Counted from the first letter of the stretch, positions 28,838-37,994 are shown. The stretch is DNA of 64,000 nucleotides from an uncultured Lachnospiraceae bacterium (GCA_947246015.1 CAMXQE010000010.1:32305-96304); one strand, 5' to 3'. The notes: generated from the letters alone by a model not told the origin. Numbers and translations: made by a program.

Positions 28838-28856
28838 TTCATAGTTTTAAGTGAGG

Positions 28857-28914
28857 AAACGGCGATGAAGCAAAGACCGCACAGCGGATGACAGCTTTAA
28901 CGCCGTTTTTTTTT
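28857..28914 (+). terminator. Terminator of the alpha operon
   Basis: AAACGGCG (28857-28864) pairs with CGCCGTTT, with inner pairing of GAAGC/GCTTT and a CCGC/GCGG tip, followed by about nine T (28905-28914). Confidence 0.85.
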
Positions 28915-28976
28915 CTTTCAGGGAAAGGTATGCAGTCTGCGTGGAGGATAGGGAGAAAATCTCCTCTGCACAGTTG

Positions 28977-29201
28977 TCATTTGTCAGGGAATGGTTTTTT
29001 CAGGGAAGACAGTCCGCAGATATAGTTCATGTCTACATTATAGTATTGGGCGAGGTGAATCAGATGCCGGATGGGCATTTCATTTGCACCGCGTTCGTAG
29101 CGGGCATACATGGTCTGTGATGTACCGAGATAGTCTGCAATTTCCTGCTGGGTTCTGTCGTGGTCCTCTCTGAGATTCCGGATTCTTATTCTATACTCCA
29201 T
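28977..29201 (-). CDS. Small XRE-family regulator
   Basis: A 74-residue stand-alone helix-turn-helix protein. The DNA-binding unit spans about 6-60: RIRNLREDHDRTQQEIADYL then the recognition helix in GTSQTMYARYERG, and the usual hydrophobic closing helix. It is divergent from the 92-residue membrane protein at 29339. The 137-nt space between them carries two near-identical 18-bp palindromes that enclose a promoter, so it probably represses the divergent gene and itself. Confidence 0.88.
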   Translation of the reverse strand: MEYRIRIRNLREDHDRTQQEIADYLGTSQTMYARYERGANEMPIRHLIHLAQYYNVDMNYICGLSSLKKPFPDK

Positions 29202-29257
29202 AACTTGTAACCTCTGGCATCATTTTAAACGTTTGCTTTGATGCAACAAGTTTATCA

Positions 29258-29304
29258 TAGTAAAAATATTTACTATTGACATTAGTAAATATCTTTACTA
29301 AAAT
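29258..29304 (+). promoter_or_regulatory. Double operator overlapping a divergent promoter
   Basis: Two 18-bp palindromes of the form TAGTAAA-NNNN-TTTACTA lie at 29258-29275 and 29283-29300. Between and across them is a + strand promoter: TTGACA (29276-29281), 17 nt, TAAAAT (29299-29304), so operator 2 fills the spacer. On the - strand TATGAT (29254-29259) with an ATGTCA 17 nt further upstream could drive the XRE gene. A third, weaker dyad (ATACTATTTATAGTAT) follows at 29303-29318. Confidence 0.75.
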
Positions 29305-29338
29305 ACTATTTATAGTATGACCCAGAGGATGAGACTTT

Positions 29339-29617
29339 ATGAAGAAGATAATTTATACGGCATGTCTTTTAATTCCCCTGCCGCTGATTTTGCCGGTTCT
29401 GTTTGTGCGGTATGGGGAATGGAAGGGGAATTTTGAAAGACAGGAAATGGAATATTCGGATAGCAGAAAGTTCCCTTCGGTAAAAGTCTTCCGGGGAAAA
29501 GAACCAGAGTTTGATTTAAATGAAAACGATTATGACGGGATTCATTCGATTAGTTTCTGCAGAGAATGGGGGGACAGGGAAAATCCGGTAACCATAGTAA
29601 GGGTGGTCAGAAGATAA
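29339..29617 (+). CDS. Small membrane-anchored protein of unknown function
   Basis: A 92-residue protein with one N-terminal hydrophobic helix (about 4-24) and a charged outer or inner domain (SRKFPSVKVFRGKEPEFDLN). No family recognised. It stands under the promoter enclosed by the XRE operators, so it is the likely target of that regulator. The sequence GAGGATGAGACTTT precedes the start. Confidence 0.65.
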   Translation: MKKIIYTACLLIPLPLILPVLFVRYGEWKGNFERQEMEYSDSRKFPSVKVFRGKEPEFDLNENDYDGIHSISFCREWGDRENPVTIVRVVRR

Positions 29618-29633
29618 TCCCCGTCCGGCTGCT

Positions 29634-30716
29634 TTACTCAGGAACCTTTTGGAAATGCTGATAGTCCTTGCAGGAATTCCAGTTGCCGCCCCAGATAAAC
29701 CCGTGCTTTTTGAACAGCTTATAACACAGGTCGTTTTCGTCTATTTTGTAAGCAAAGTCCTGAGAGCGGTCTGCATATGTTTCGCTGCCTTTCGGTGAAA
29801 TATAGGTAGTGCCGTCCGGCTGGAAGACCACATACGGATTGAAAAACGGGTTGATATCTATAGCGAGTCCCATCGCGTGTTTGGAGAGGCTGGAAGTGCC
29901 GTCCACAACACGGTAATTAAAGCAGGAAGTATTATTGTCCTGCATGGAAAGCGTATCATCGCCGCTGTATTCATCAATCAGCCGTATCTGTTCTATCTGG
30001 TATTCATTTTGGTATAATTCGTAGAAAATCTCCACCAAATCCTGGGCAATTGCTTTATTGCATATTAATTCGCCCGTCCGTTCCACACCGTGGAAATTGT
30101 AATGCAGAACACTCATATAACATAAATCATCGTAGGAAATCTGTATATCCTGAGCGGAATCTGCTACATTCAGAGCCGCCGCTGCGGTGCTGTCCTGTTC
30201 TTCCTTCGTCACCGGATAGGAAATACCGGTAATCCGTTTTTTTATTTCTTCTGAAAGTGGCTCATAATAGAATCCGTTTTTGTATACGGTCCGATTGGGA
30301 TTTGCTTCCATATAATCATCCTCACCTTTCTGCATGGTAACATTGATGCTGTTTTCAGCGGCGGTTTCTTTATGATTTTCTTTATTGTTTTCATCATTGG
30401 TTTCGCTGCCGGTTCCAGTAGCAGTTTCGTTATGGACAGTACTGCCGCCGCTGACAACATCCTTTGCGGGAGTAACTGCCGCATCATCTTCTGCCGTGTT
30501 ATATTCTGCGGTTTGCACCTGTTCTGTCAATTGCGTTTCTGAAAACTTCTCTTCATTTACAGTTTCCGGATACTTCTCTTCACTTACGGCTTCCGGATTT
30601 CTGGCGGCATACTCGGCTAATGTCTCGGAGCCTGAAAATACGCGTATAAACAGAGAGCTGAAAATAATGATGGAGCCAATTAATATAAGCGGCCCTATAA
30701 GTTTATGTTTATCCAT
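29634..30716 (-). CDS. M15-family D-alanyl-D-alanine carboxypeptidase, membrane anchored
   Basis: A 360-residue protein: one N-terminal membrane helix (about 6-26), a long low-complexity linker rich in Glu, Thr and Asn (about 30-165), then a peptidase domain. The M15 zinc motif SKHAMGLAIDINP and the late DYQHFQ with WGGNW identify a VanY/M15C-type peptidase acting on cell-wall peptides. The ATG at 30716 is preferred because it starts just before the anchor; the frame is open to 30815. Its own - strand promoter is TTGAAT at 30896-30901, 17 nt, TATACT at 30873-30878. Confidence 0.85.
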   Translation of the reverse strand: MDKHKLIGPLILIGSIIIFSSLFIRVFSGSETLAEYAARNPEAVSEEKYPETVNEEKFSETQLTEQVQTAEYNTAEDDAAVTPAKDVVSGGSTVHNETATGTGSETNDENNKENHKETAAENSINVTMQKGEDDYMEANPNRTVYKNGFYYEPLSEEIKKRITGISYPVTKEEQDSTAAAALNVADSAQDIQISYDDLCYMSVLHYNFHGVERTGELICNKAIAQDLVEIFYELYQNEYQIEQIRLIDEYSGDDTLSMQDNNTSCFNYRVVDGTSSLSKHAMGLAIDINPFFNPYVVFQPDGTTYISPKGSETYADRSQDFAYKIDENDLCYKLFKKHGFIWGGNWNSCKDYQHFQKVPE

Positions 30717-30872
30717 AGTTTTTCCCCACTTCTGCGCTGCTTTTTGCGCATAGCAAGTTTGTGGATGCAGCGCAGACACAAACTTGTGGAATGAAAGATT
30801 TGAAAAATCTTTCACTCTTTTTCCTTCGTCGGTTCATATGAATGCCGGACGGCTGTTTTCCATCCTTTATAT

Positions 30873-30901
30873 AGTATATGTTATAATGCCTTTTTATTCA
30901 A
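30873..30901 (-). promoter_or_regulatory. Promoter of the M15 peptidase gene
   Basis: Read on the - strand: TTGAAT, 17-nt spacer, TATACT, about 155 nt before the start codon. Confidence 0.75.
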
Positions 30902-30972
30902 GGGTGGGGTGGTAAAACTCCTTCCGCCGCGTCTTCTTTCAACTAATATACTTCAGTTGGTATTTTATACGT

Positions 30973-31021
30973 GCCTCTTGTAATCCCATTACATTTTTAG
31001 TACAATAAAAAACGTGGCAGT
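30973..31021 (+). repeat. 49-bp promoter module, copy 1
   Basis: A segment repeated at 32590-32638 with about five differences. It contains TTGTAA (30978-30983), a 17-nt spacer and TACAAT (31001-31006), so it is a promoter for the VTC gene. The downstream ends (CGTGGCAGT) also match. Confidence 0.85.
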
Positions 31022-31027
31022 TACTGG

Positions 31028-31153
31028 GAAGTCAAGGACCCCGCCGCAAGCAGCGGGGCATCAAATTTGAAACGCCCCAAGGGGCGGGGTATTTGACCCT
31101 CGCGGCAGTCGCCAAATGTTGCAGACACTTGGCTCGTTGCTCGCGGGAATAAA
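31028..31153 (+). repeat. 125-bp GC-rich dispersed repeat, copy 1
   Basis: More than 95 percent identical to 48029-48153 in the same orientation. It holds several hairpins: CCCCGC/GCGGGG, CGCCCC/GGGGCG, and GCCAAATGT/ACACTTGGC around TGCAG. Here it forms the leader of the VTC operon. Together with the promoter module it accounts for the gap 30902-31186; nothing else is seen there. Confidence 0.9.
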
Positions 31154-31186
31154 GGTTTGATTTTGTAATCACGGGGAGGTAAACGA

Positions 31187-31885
31187 TTGGACGGTAAGGA
31201 AAGGAAGTACCGGCATGAACAGAAATACTGCTGTACGAAGGGACAGTTTGCGATTATCAGGAATACGATAAACGGATTGATGCAGATGGACCGACATGCG
31301 GATGCGAACGGATGCTACCGTATCCGGAGTCTGTATTTTGATGATAGAAATAACAGCGGATGGTATGAAAATGAAGACGGAGTAAGTCCGCGGGAGAAAT
31401 ACCGGATTCGAATTTATAACAGCAGTGCGGAACATATAAATCTGGAATTAAAGCGGAAAGAAAGGGGAAAAACGCATAAAGAGTCCTGCCGGCTCGAAGA
31501 GGAGCTTTGCAGGGCAGTTATGGAAACCGGAAAGATACCGTATGTGGAGGAAAAACCTGCATTGTATCAGAAATTTTATACGGCGGGACAGGTCAGGCTG
31601 CTGCAGCCGAAGGTGATTGTAGAGTATGACCGGATTGTATATGTGTACCGGGATGGAAACGTGCGGGTGACTTATGACGAAAATATTTCTTCCTCTCAGG
31701 ATATCCGGCATTTTCTGGAACCGCAGCTGGAGCGCAGGCCGGTGATGGCATGTGGGCAGGGGATATTGGAAGTGAAGTATGATGAATTCCTGCCGGATTT
31801 TATTTATCATGCTTTACAGTTTGGAAGGCTGAGAGAGACTGCTTTTTCCAAATACTATTACTGCAGGAAATTTTCGATGGGCTGA
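31187..31885 (+). CDS. VTC-domain polyphosphate polymerase
   Basis: A 232-residue protein of the VTC/CYTH-like tunnel-fold superfamily that polymerises polyphosphate from ATP in yeast. Basic and acidic tunnel residues appear as RHEQKYCC, YRIRSLYFDD, KYRIRIYN, INLELKRKERGKTHKES and ILEVKYDEFLPDF. TTG start with GGGGAGGT upstream. It is followed by a DUF4956 membrane protein, a known pairing, and a CotH gene lies 4.4 kb on. Confidence 0.87.
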   Translation: MDGKERKYRHEQKYCCTKGQFAIIRNTINGLMQMDRHADANGCYRIRSLYFDDRNNSGWYENEDGVSPREKYRIRIYNSSAEHINLELKRKERGKTHKESCRLEEELCRAVMETGKIPYVEEKPALYQKFYTAGQVRLLQPKVIVEYDRIVYVYRDGNVRVTYDENISSSQDIRHFLEPQLERRPVMACGQGILEVKYDEFLPDFIYHALQFGRLRETAFSKYYYCRKFSMG

Positions 31886-31915
31886 CGGGAAGGGAAAAAC
31901 AGGAGGATGACAGGA

Positions 31916-32587
31916 ATGGGAGTACGTGAGATTATAAAGAAATCGGTATTGGAACTGTATAATGGGGAGATTGATTTAAAAAAGATAATCCTCGTGGTAG
32001 GTGTTACGGCTGTGCTGGCAATCTATTTGTTTGCCGTTTATCAGATTGTGACGCGTAAGACGTTTTACAGCAGGAATTTTAATATTTCTTTAGTGGCGCT
32101 GGCAGTGATAACGGCCGGCATCATTCTGACCATACAGACAAGCATCGTGGTTTCGCTTGGTATGGTAGGCGCGTTATCCATCGTACGTTTCAGAACGGCG
32201 GTAAAAGAACCTATGGACCTCATTTTTTTGTTCTGGTCTATTTCGATAGGGATTATTTGCGGAGCCGGGCTGTTCGAGGTGGCGGTCATAATAAGTTTCG
32301 TAGTTACCATATTGATTTTTATGCTGGATCAGGTTCCGGTGTCGAGGGCGCCCCTTATTCTGATTATCAATGCGGAGCAGTTCGAATGTAAGGAGGCTGT
32401 AGACGGAGTCCTGAAAGAGACATGCCGCTGGTTCCGCATCAAGTCGAGGAATGTATCTGAAAATCAGACGGATATGGTATATGAAATCCGGACGGCCAAG
32501 GAGGATGAGTGCTTAAAGGCGGTCAGAGGAATTAAAGGAGTCCGGGCAGTTTCGATGATTAATCATGACGGGGAAACGACTTTTTGA
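31916..32587 (+). CDS. DUF4956 membrane protein
   Basis: A 223-residue protein with four membrane helices (about 23-42, 59-77, 78-98 and 110-140) containing SLGMVGALSIVRFRTAVKEP, a family hallmark, then a soluble ferredoxin-like C terminus. DUF4956 genes commonly accompany VTC polyphosphate polymerase and CotH genes in Firmicutes and may form the membrane part of that system. The ATG at 31916 is 9 nt after AGGAGG; 31907 touches the site. Confidence 0.87.
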   Translation: MGVREIIKKSVLELYNGEIDLKKIILVVGVTAVLAIYLFAVYQIVTRKTFYSRNFNISLVALAVITAGIILTIQTSIVVSLGMVGALSIVRFRTAVKEPMDLIFLFWSISIGIICGAGLFEVAVIISFVVTILIFMLDQVPVSRAPLILIINAEQFECKEAVDGVLKETCRWFRIKSRNVSENQTDMVYEIRTAKEDECLKAVRGIKGVRAVSMINHDGETTF

Positions 32588-32589
32588 TT

Positions 32590-32638
32590 GCCCCTTGTAA
32601 TCCCCACACATTTTTAGTACAATAAAAACCGTGGCAGT
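32590..32638 (+). repeat. 49-bp promoter module, copy 2
   Basis: Second copy of 30973-31021, starting 2 nt after the DUF4956 stop. TTGTAA (32595-32600), 17 nt, TACAAT (32618-32623): a promoter for ecfA1. Both hexamers are the same as in copy 1. Confidence 0.85.
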
Positions 32639-32703
32639 CATTGTAAACCTATAAACAGAATGGGATAACAAAGGGAACGGATGGAAAGTAAGTGGGAATC
32701 CAA

Positions 32704-33549
32704 ATGGGAATCATAGAAGCGAAAAAACTTATTTTTGAATATATCAGGCGGGACGAAGAAGGAAATGTAGAGGGGATTACCCGTGCCGTGGACGAGGTGG
32801 ATTTGGACATTAAGCAGGGTGATTTTGTGGCGGTTCTGGGACACAACGGTTCCGGAAAGTCCACGTTGGCAAAACATCTCAATGCAATTCTTTATCCGAC
32901 TGAGGGAACGGTATGGGTGGACGGAAAGGATACCATGGACGAAGAGTATCTGTGGGATATCCGCCAGACAGCCGGAATGGTGTTCCAAAACCCTGATAAT
33001 CAGATTATCGGGCAGGTAGTGGAAGAAGATGTGGGATTCGGGCCGGAAAACATGGGCGTACCTACGAAAGAGATATGGGAGCGTGTGGAGGAGAGCCTGA
33101 AAGCGGTGGGAATGTATAAGTATCGGAAACATTCTCCCAATAAGCTGTCCGGGGGACAGAAGCAGAGGGTTTCGATTGCGGGGGTTATCGCCATGCATCC
33201 GAAATGCATTATCCTCGATGAGCCGACGGCGATGCTGGACCCAAACGGAAGGAAAGAGGTCATCCGTGCGGTGCGTGCCCTGAATCATGCGGAGGGCATT
33301 ACTGTGGTGCTGATTACCCACTATATGGAGGAGATTATCCATGCGGATAAGGCAATCGTGATGGATAAAGGGCATATAGCCATGCAGGGAACGCCGCGGG
33401 AAATTTTTTCCAAGGTGGAGAAACTGAAGGAACTGCGTCTGGATGTGCCGCAGGTTACGCTGCTCGCTTATGAGCTGAAAAAGAGCGGAGTGAATCTGCC
33501 GGACGGGATACTGACCTGTGAAGAGCTGATCGAGGCGCTGCGGCTGTAA
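32704..33549 (+). CDS. ecfA1: Energy-coupling factor transporter ATPase EcfA1
   Basis: A 281-residue ATPase of the ECF vitamin and metal uptake module. Walker [10 protein letters not shown] (46-54), signature LSGGQKQR, Walker [17 protein letters not shown]-type start choice is uncertain: GTG at 32692 or ATG at 32704; the latter gives the usual N terminus. Works as a heterodimer with EcfA2 under EcfT, serving several substrate-binding S subunits encoded elsewhere. Confidence 0.93.
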   Translation: MGIIEAKKLIFEYIRRDEEGNVEGITRAVDEVDLDIKQGDFVAVLGHNGSGKSTLAKHLNAILYPTEGTVWVDGKDTMDEEYLWDIRQTAGMVFQNPDNQIIGQVVEEDVGFGPENMGVPTKEIWERVEESLKAVGMYKYRKHSPNKLSGGQKQRVSIAGVIAMHPKCIILDEPTAMLDPNGRKEVIRAVRALNHAEGITVVLITHYMEEIIHADKAIVMDKGHIAMQGTPREIFSKVEKLKELRLDVPQVTLLAYELKKSGVNLPDGILTCEELIEALRL

Positions 33550-33626
33550 GGAAGTACCCGAAAAGACAGCGCGGCATAGGCGGACGGCAGGATTAGCCGG
33601 ATGGCGGAAAAGGAGCAATACGGGAA

Positions 33627-34475
33627 ATGGCAATTATTCTGGATCATGTGAGCCATATATACGAAGAAGGAACGGCGATGGAAGCGGCGGCATTAAAGGA
33701 TGTGAACCTGGTCATACCCGACGGGCAGTTTATCGGCCTTATCGGGCATACAGGTTCAGGAAAATCCACGCTGGTACAGCATTTGAACGGGTTGATGAAG
33801 CCGACTTCGGGAAGCATTTATTATAACGGTGCGGATATCCATACGGATGGATTTGACAAAAAGAACCTGCGCAGTAAGGTGGGACTGGTGTTCCAGTACC
33901 CGGAGCATCAGTTGTTTGAAATCGACGTGTTCAAGGATGTATGTTTCGGCCCCAGAAATATGGGACTGGAAGAGAAGGAAGTGGAACTGCGTGCATATGA
34001 GGCATTGAAACAGGTAGGGCTGGAGGATGAATATTTTTACCAGTCGCCTTTTGACCTGTCAGGAGGTCAGAAGAGAAGGGTGGCGATAGCAGGCGTGCTG
34101 GCGATGAAGCCGGAGGTGCTGATTCTTGATGAACCGACGGCGGGGCTGGACCCGAAAGGCCGGGATGAGATACTGGACCAGATAGCCCTGCTCCGGAAGA
34201 AAACGGGAATTACTGTGGTTCTTGTATCACATAGTATGGAAGATGTGGCGAAGTATGTGGACCGTATTGTCGTAATGAATCAGGGATGCGTTATGTACGA
34301 CGATGAGCCGGGGATGGTATTCCGGCATTATAAAGAACTGGAACAGGTGGGGCTGGCGGCGCCGCAGGTAACATACATCATGCAGGAACTGAAGAAAAAA
34401 GGGCTGGATGTGGATACGGATGTAATCACGATAGAAGAAGCCAGGGACGGGATACTGAAAGCGTTAAAACGGTAA
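33627..34475 (+). CDS. ecfA2: Energy-coupling factor transporter ATPase EcfA2
   Basis: A 282-residue partner ATPase: Walker A GHTGSGKST (40-48), signature LSGGQKRR, Walker B VLILDEPTAGLDP. A C-terminal domain after about residue 220 mediates ATPase dimerisation in this family. Preceded by AAAAGGAGCA. Confidence 0.95.
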   Translation: MAIILDHVSHIYEEGTAMEAAALKDVNLVIPDGQFIGLIGHTGSGKSTLVQHLNGLMKPTSGSIYYNGADIHTDGFDKKNLRSKVGLVFQYPEHQLFEIDVFKDVCFGPRNMGLEEKEVELRAYEALKQVGLEDEYFYQSPFDLSGGQKRRVAIAGVLAMKPEVLILDEPTAGLDPKGRDEILDQIALLRKKTGITVVLVSHSMEDVAKYVDRIVVMNQGCVMYDDEPGMVFRHYKELEQVGLAAPQVTYIMQELKKKGLDVDTDVITIEEARDGILKALKR

Positions 34476-34511
34476 ACGGGCCGGAAGCAAAAGCAGGAGG
34501 ATTCAGGGAAA

Positions 34512-35333
34512 ATGCTCAGGGATATTACGTTGGGACAATATTATCAGGCGGATTCCGTTATCCACAGGCTGGACCCAAGGGTTAAGCTGTCGGCAACGGT
34601 ATTATTTATTATTTCCCTCTTTATTGTGGACAATTTCATAGGATATATCATAGCGGCGGTATTTCTGGCCTGTATGGTGAAGATTTCAGGGGTTCCATTC
34701 CGCTTTATGGTAAAGGGAATGAAATCCATCGTATTCCTGCTGCTGATTGCGGTGGTCTTCAATCTGTTTCTGACGCCGGGCGAGGCAGTGGTTACGGTAT
34801 GGAAGCTGACCGTGACCAAAGAGGGAATACGGATAGCGGTCATGATGGCGGTGCGTCTGGTTTTTTTGATTATCGGTTCCTCCCTGATGACGTTAACGAC
34901 TACTCCCAACAATCTGACGGACGGTATGGAGAAACTGATGGCACCGTTGAAAATTTTCCGGGTGCCTGTGCACGAAGTGGCAATGATGATGTCCATAGCG
35001 CTTCGGTTTATCCCGATTCTTCTGGAAGAAACAGATAAAATAATGAAAGCGCAGATTGCAAGGGGCGCGGATTTTGAAAGCGGAAGCCTGATAAAGAAAG
35101 CAAAAGGCATGATTCCCCTGTTGGTGCCGCTTTTTATCTCTGCGTTCAGACGGGCGAATGATTTGGCGATGGCAATGGAAGCAAGGTGTTACCGCGGCGG
35201 GGAGCACCGTACGAAAATGAAGCCGTTAGTATATCAGAAAAGAGACAGGCTGGGATACCTTGTCATGTTTATTTATCTGGCAGCCTGTATTTATTTCGGA
35301 CGGATTTTCCGGATTCAGGAATTTATCCGTTAG
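34512..35333 (+). CDS. ecfT: Energy-coupling factor transmembrane protein EcfT
   Basis: A 273-residue scaffold protein with about six membrane helices and the two Ala-Arg-Gly-type coupling motifs (AQIARGADF and the later AMEARCYRG) that dock on the ATPases. Start IHRLDPRVKL is typical. Followed by a hairpin terminator before truA. Confidence 0.95.
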   Translation: MLRDITLGQYYQADSVIHRLDPRVKLSATVLFIISLFIVDNFIGYIIAAVFLACMVKISGVPFRFMVKGMKSIVFLLLIAVVFNLFLTPGEAVVTVWKLTVTKEGIRIAVMMAVRLVFLIIGSSLMTLTTTPNNLTDGMEKLMAPLKIFRVPVHEVAMMMSIALRFIPILLEETDKIMKAQIARGADFESGSLIKKAKGMIPLLVPLFISAFRRANDLAMAMEARCYRGGEHRTKMKPLVYQKRDRLGYLVMFIYLAACIYFGRIFRIQEFIR

Positions 35334-35376
35334 GAACTGTCAAGAAATATTAAAAGTTATTTTTTGACAGTTCTTT
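35334..35376 (+). terminator. Terminator-like hairpin after ecfT
   Basis: GAACTGTCAA (35334-35343) pairs with TTGACAGTTC (35364-35373); a weak TTTA tail follows. It may act in both directions. Confidence 0.55.
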
Positions 35377-35491
35377 AGAGCGTGTTTGAAAATTGTCTGC
35401 TACAGGTTGCCGTCTTAACTTTCAGGCATGTGTCAGGGGCAGTTTCCCGGACGGTGTACGAAGGATGGACGGTATGGAGGTCTGTGATAAA

Positions 35492-36229
35492 ATGAAACGG
35501 GTTATGCTGACCGTCGCGTATGACGGTACTGCTTACAGCGGTTATCAGGTGCAGGAAAATGCACCCACCATAGAAGGAGAACTGAACCGTTGTCTGAAGG
35601 ATTTGCTGAAGGAGGAAATCAGGGTAATCGGCGGGAGCCGTACCGATGCGGGGGTACATGCACTCTGCAATGTGGCGGTATTCGATACGCAGGCGCGGAT
35701 GCCGGGAGAAAAAATATCCTATGCCCTGAACCAGCGTCTGCCGGAGGATATCCGAATCAGGGAGTCGCGGGAAGTGGCGGAGGATTTCCATCCGAGGCAT
35801 TGTGCCAGCAGGAAGACGTACGAGTATAAAATCGTGAATACGGCATTTCCGATTCCAACGCGAAGGCTGTATACCCATTTTACCTATGTTCCGCTGGATG
35901 CGGACAGGATGCAGGAAGCGGCGTACTGTCTGACAGGGGAACATGATTTTAAAAGTTTTTGCAGCGCAGGAAGCCAGGTGGAGAGCACGGTAAGGAGAAT
36001 CTATGATTTAAAGGTAATCCGGGAGGGTGAGGAAATTACCATACGGGTAACTGGAAACGGTTTTCTGTATAATATGGTGCGGATTATTGCCGGGACGCTG
36101 ATGGAAGTGGGAAGAGGTGTGTGGGAGCCGGAATATATGACGGAAATCCTGCAAAAAAAAGACAGGCAGGCGGCGGGACCGACGGCTCCGGCCTGCGGGC
36201 TTTGTCTGGTAGGATATGAGTTCGGTTAA
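35492..36229 (+). CDS. truA: tRNA pseudouridine synthase A
   Basis: A 245-residue enzyme making pseudouridine at positions 38-40 of the anticodon arm. Catalytic Asp lies in GGSRTDAGVHAL; other motifs are LTVAYDGTAYSGYQ, and GNGFLYNMVRIIAGTL. The ATG at 35492 has GGAGGTC about 12 nt upstream; 99 nt of upstream open frame lacks homologous sequence. Standard neighbour of the ECF genes. Confidence 0.96.
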   Translation: MKRVMLTVAYDGTAYSGYQVQENAPTIEGELNRCLKDLLKEEIRVIGGSRTDAGVHALCNVAVFDTQARMPGEKISYALNQRLPEDIRIRESREVAEDFHPRHCASRKTYEYKIVNTAFPIPTRRLYTHFTYVPLDADRMQEAAYCLTGEHDFKSFCSAGSQVESTVRRIYDLKVIREGEEITIRVTGNGFLYNMVRIIAGTLMEVGRGVWEPEYMTEILQKKDRQAAGPTAPACGLCLVGYEFG

Positions 36230-36314
36230 GGGATAGGGAATGAATGTTCAAATACGTTCCAGTACTCCTGTTTCTGTCCGGACGGAGTACCAAAGCAGTT
36301 GAAAGGTGAAAAAA

Positions 36315-37994
36315 GTGATTGGAAAACAGAAAACGCGCTGGATATTGGTTCTGTCTTTTTTAGTATTTTCAGCAATGGTTTGTGTAATGTGTGAAAGTAT
36401 GAGACAGGAAACGCTGGAAGCTACAGTGATGTCTGCAGGGATGTCTGTATCAGAGGCAGGAGAACAGACGCTGCAGGTGGGTATATATGGCAGGAATGCG
36501 GAGGAACACCGGTCTTTAGCGCTTTGGCATACGGAGGAGGAAGAGCCGTATTTCCTGTTTCTGCCGGACTGGGCATACGGGGAAGAGGGCGGGATAGCTC
36601 TGTCTTTTTCAAAAGAGGTGGAAGTGGAAGGAAAGACGTTTCCGGCAAATCAAAAGATATATCAGGAAAAACAGCGGTTCCTGATAAGGGATGAAGAACG
36701 GGAGTATGCCGTAGAGACGGTCCGGCTGTCAAAGCTGCCATCCATTTACATTGACACGGAGTCCGGAAGCCTGGAAACCATAAGTGCGGATAAGCATTAC
36801 AGGGAAAACATAAAGGCAGCCGTACTGGATGAAACAGGAAGAGGGGAGCAGGATTTAACCGGAAAAATAAAGTGCAGGGGGAATGCGTCGTTCACTTATG
36901 CAGAGAAAAAGAGTTATGAGATAGAGTTGGATGCGGAGGCGGATTTGTACGGGATGGGAACTGCCGGAAGATGGATTTTGCTGGCGAATTATTTTGACCC
37001 GACTTATCTGCGTAACGGCATTACTTTTTATATAGCGGAAAGAATGGGGATGGAGGGTACGCCTGCGTTCTGCTGGGTGGACGTTTTTGCAAACGGAGAG
37101 TATCAGGGGAATTATCTTCTGTGCGAAAAGGTGGAAATCCATGAAGGACGTCTGGATATCAGGAATCTTGAGGCGGAACAGGGAATTATAAATAATAAAG
37201 AAGTAGCCGGAAAAGCGGAATTTTCGATTTTATCTGAAGATGGGGAATCAGCAGTCAGAAAAGGATTCCGGTGGGAAAAGGAGCCGGAGGATATAAGCGG
37301 GGGATATTTGCTGGAACTGGAATCCATAGCATCCAGATATGAGGAGGAAGAGAGCGGTTTCATATCGGACGGCGGACAGATGGCAGTGGTGCGGAGTCCG
37401 AAGCGCGCTTCGGCAGCACAGATAGAATATATCAGCGGGCTTTATCAAAAGTTTGAGGATGCCGTCCGTTCGGAGGAGGAACCGGAGGCGTTTTTGGAAT
37501 ATATTGATTTGGAATCCTTTGTGAAGAAATATTTAATAGAAGAAATGGTGAAGAATAAAGACGCATCCGTGAGCAGCCTGTATCTGTATAAGCCGGAGGA
37601 TGGAAAAAGCACCCGGTTGTTTGCAGGACCGGTCTGGGATTATGATAATGCGTACGGGAATGATGATAAGGAGATTCTGTACAGCCCCGAAGGAATCTTT
37701 GTCAGGGACGCCCATTACGGGACTGCTTTTTGGAGTGATTTGTGCCGGAACCCTTATTTCATGGAGGAAGTGAGGAGGGTTTATGCAGAGGAGCTGTTTC
37801 CCATTCTTCATACGGAGGTGGAGGGGCAAATCGTACAATGGAAGGAACAAATCCGGCAGTCGGTCTATGCGGATACCGTGCGGTGGAATGGAAAGGGTTG
37901 GGCAGATAATTTTGATTATGACGGAAAAGTTGCAGAAGTGACAGAGTTCATCCGTCTGCGGACAGAGTATCTCAGGGAAGAGTGGGAAGAATAG
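36315..37994 (+). CDS. CotH-family protein (predicted secreted or membrane-anchored kinase-like)
   Basis: A 559-residue protein with an N-terminal hydrophobic anchor or signal (residues about 8-25) and a CotH domain: IKCRGNASFTYAEKKSYEIE, GRWILLANYFDPTYLRNGIT, GEYQGNYLLCEKVEI, and later GPVWDYDNAYGN where the metal-binding Asp is expected. CotH proteins are atypical kinases that phosphorylate spore coat proteins and also occur beside VTC/DUF4956 genes. GTG at 36315 is favoured (GAAAGG 9 nt upstream); GTG at 36306 overlaps that site. It sits between truA and rplM, which are usually adjacent. Confidence 0.85.
   Translation: MIGKQKTRWILVLSFLVFSAMVCVMCESMRQETLEATVMSAGMSVSEAGEQTLQVGIYGRNAEEHRSLALWHTEEEEPYFLFLPDWAYGEEGGIALSFSKEVEVEGKTFPANQKIYQEKQRFLIRDEEREYAVETVRLSKLPSIYIDTESGSLETISADKHYRENIKAAVLDETGRGEQDLTGKIKCRGNASFTYAEKKSYEIELDAEADLYGMGTAGRWILLANYFDPTYLRNGITFYIAERMGMEGTPAFCWVDVFANGEYQGNYLLCEKVEIHEGRLDIRNLEAEQGIINNKEVAGKAEFSILSEDGESAVRKGFRWEKEPEDISGGYLLELESIASRYEEEESGFISDGGQMAVVRSPKRASAAQIEYISGLYQKFEDAVRSEEEPEAFLEYIDLESFVKKYLIEEMVKNKDASVSSLYLYKPEDGKSTRLFAGPVWDYDNAYGNDDKEILYSPEGIFVRDAHYGTAFWSDLCRNPYFMEEVRRVYAEELFPILHTEVEGQIVQWKEQIRQSVYADTVRWNGKGWADNFDYDGKVAEVTEFIRLRTEYLREEWEE

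Noticed and set aside
32681..32716. 11-codon upstream frame overlapping the ecfA1 start
   Set aside because: Could be a leader peptide ([11 protein letters not shown]) but is within the noise for short frames; kept only as a note.
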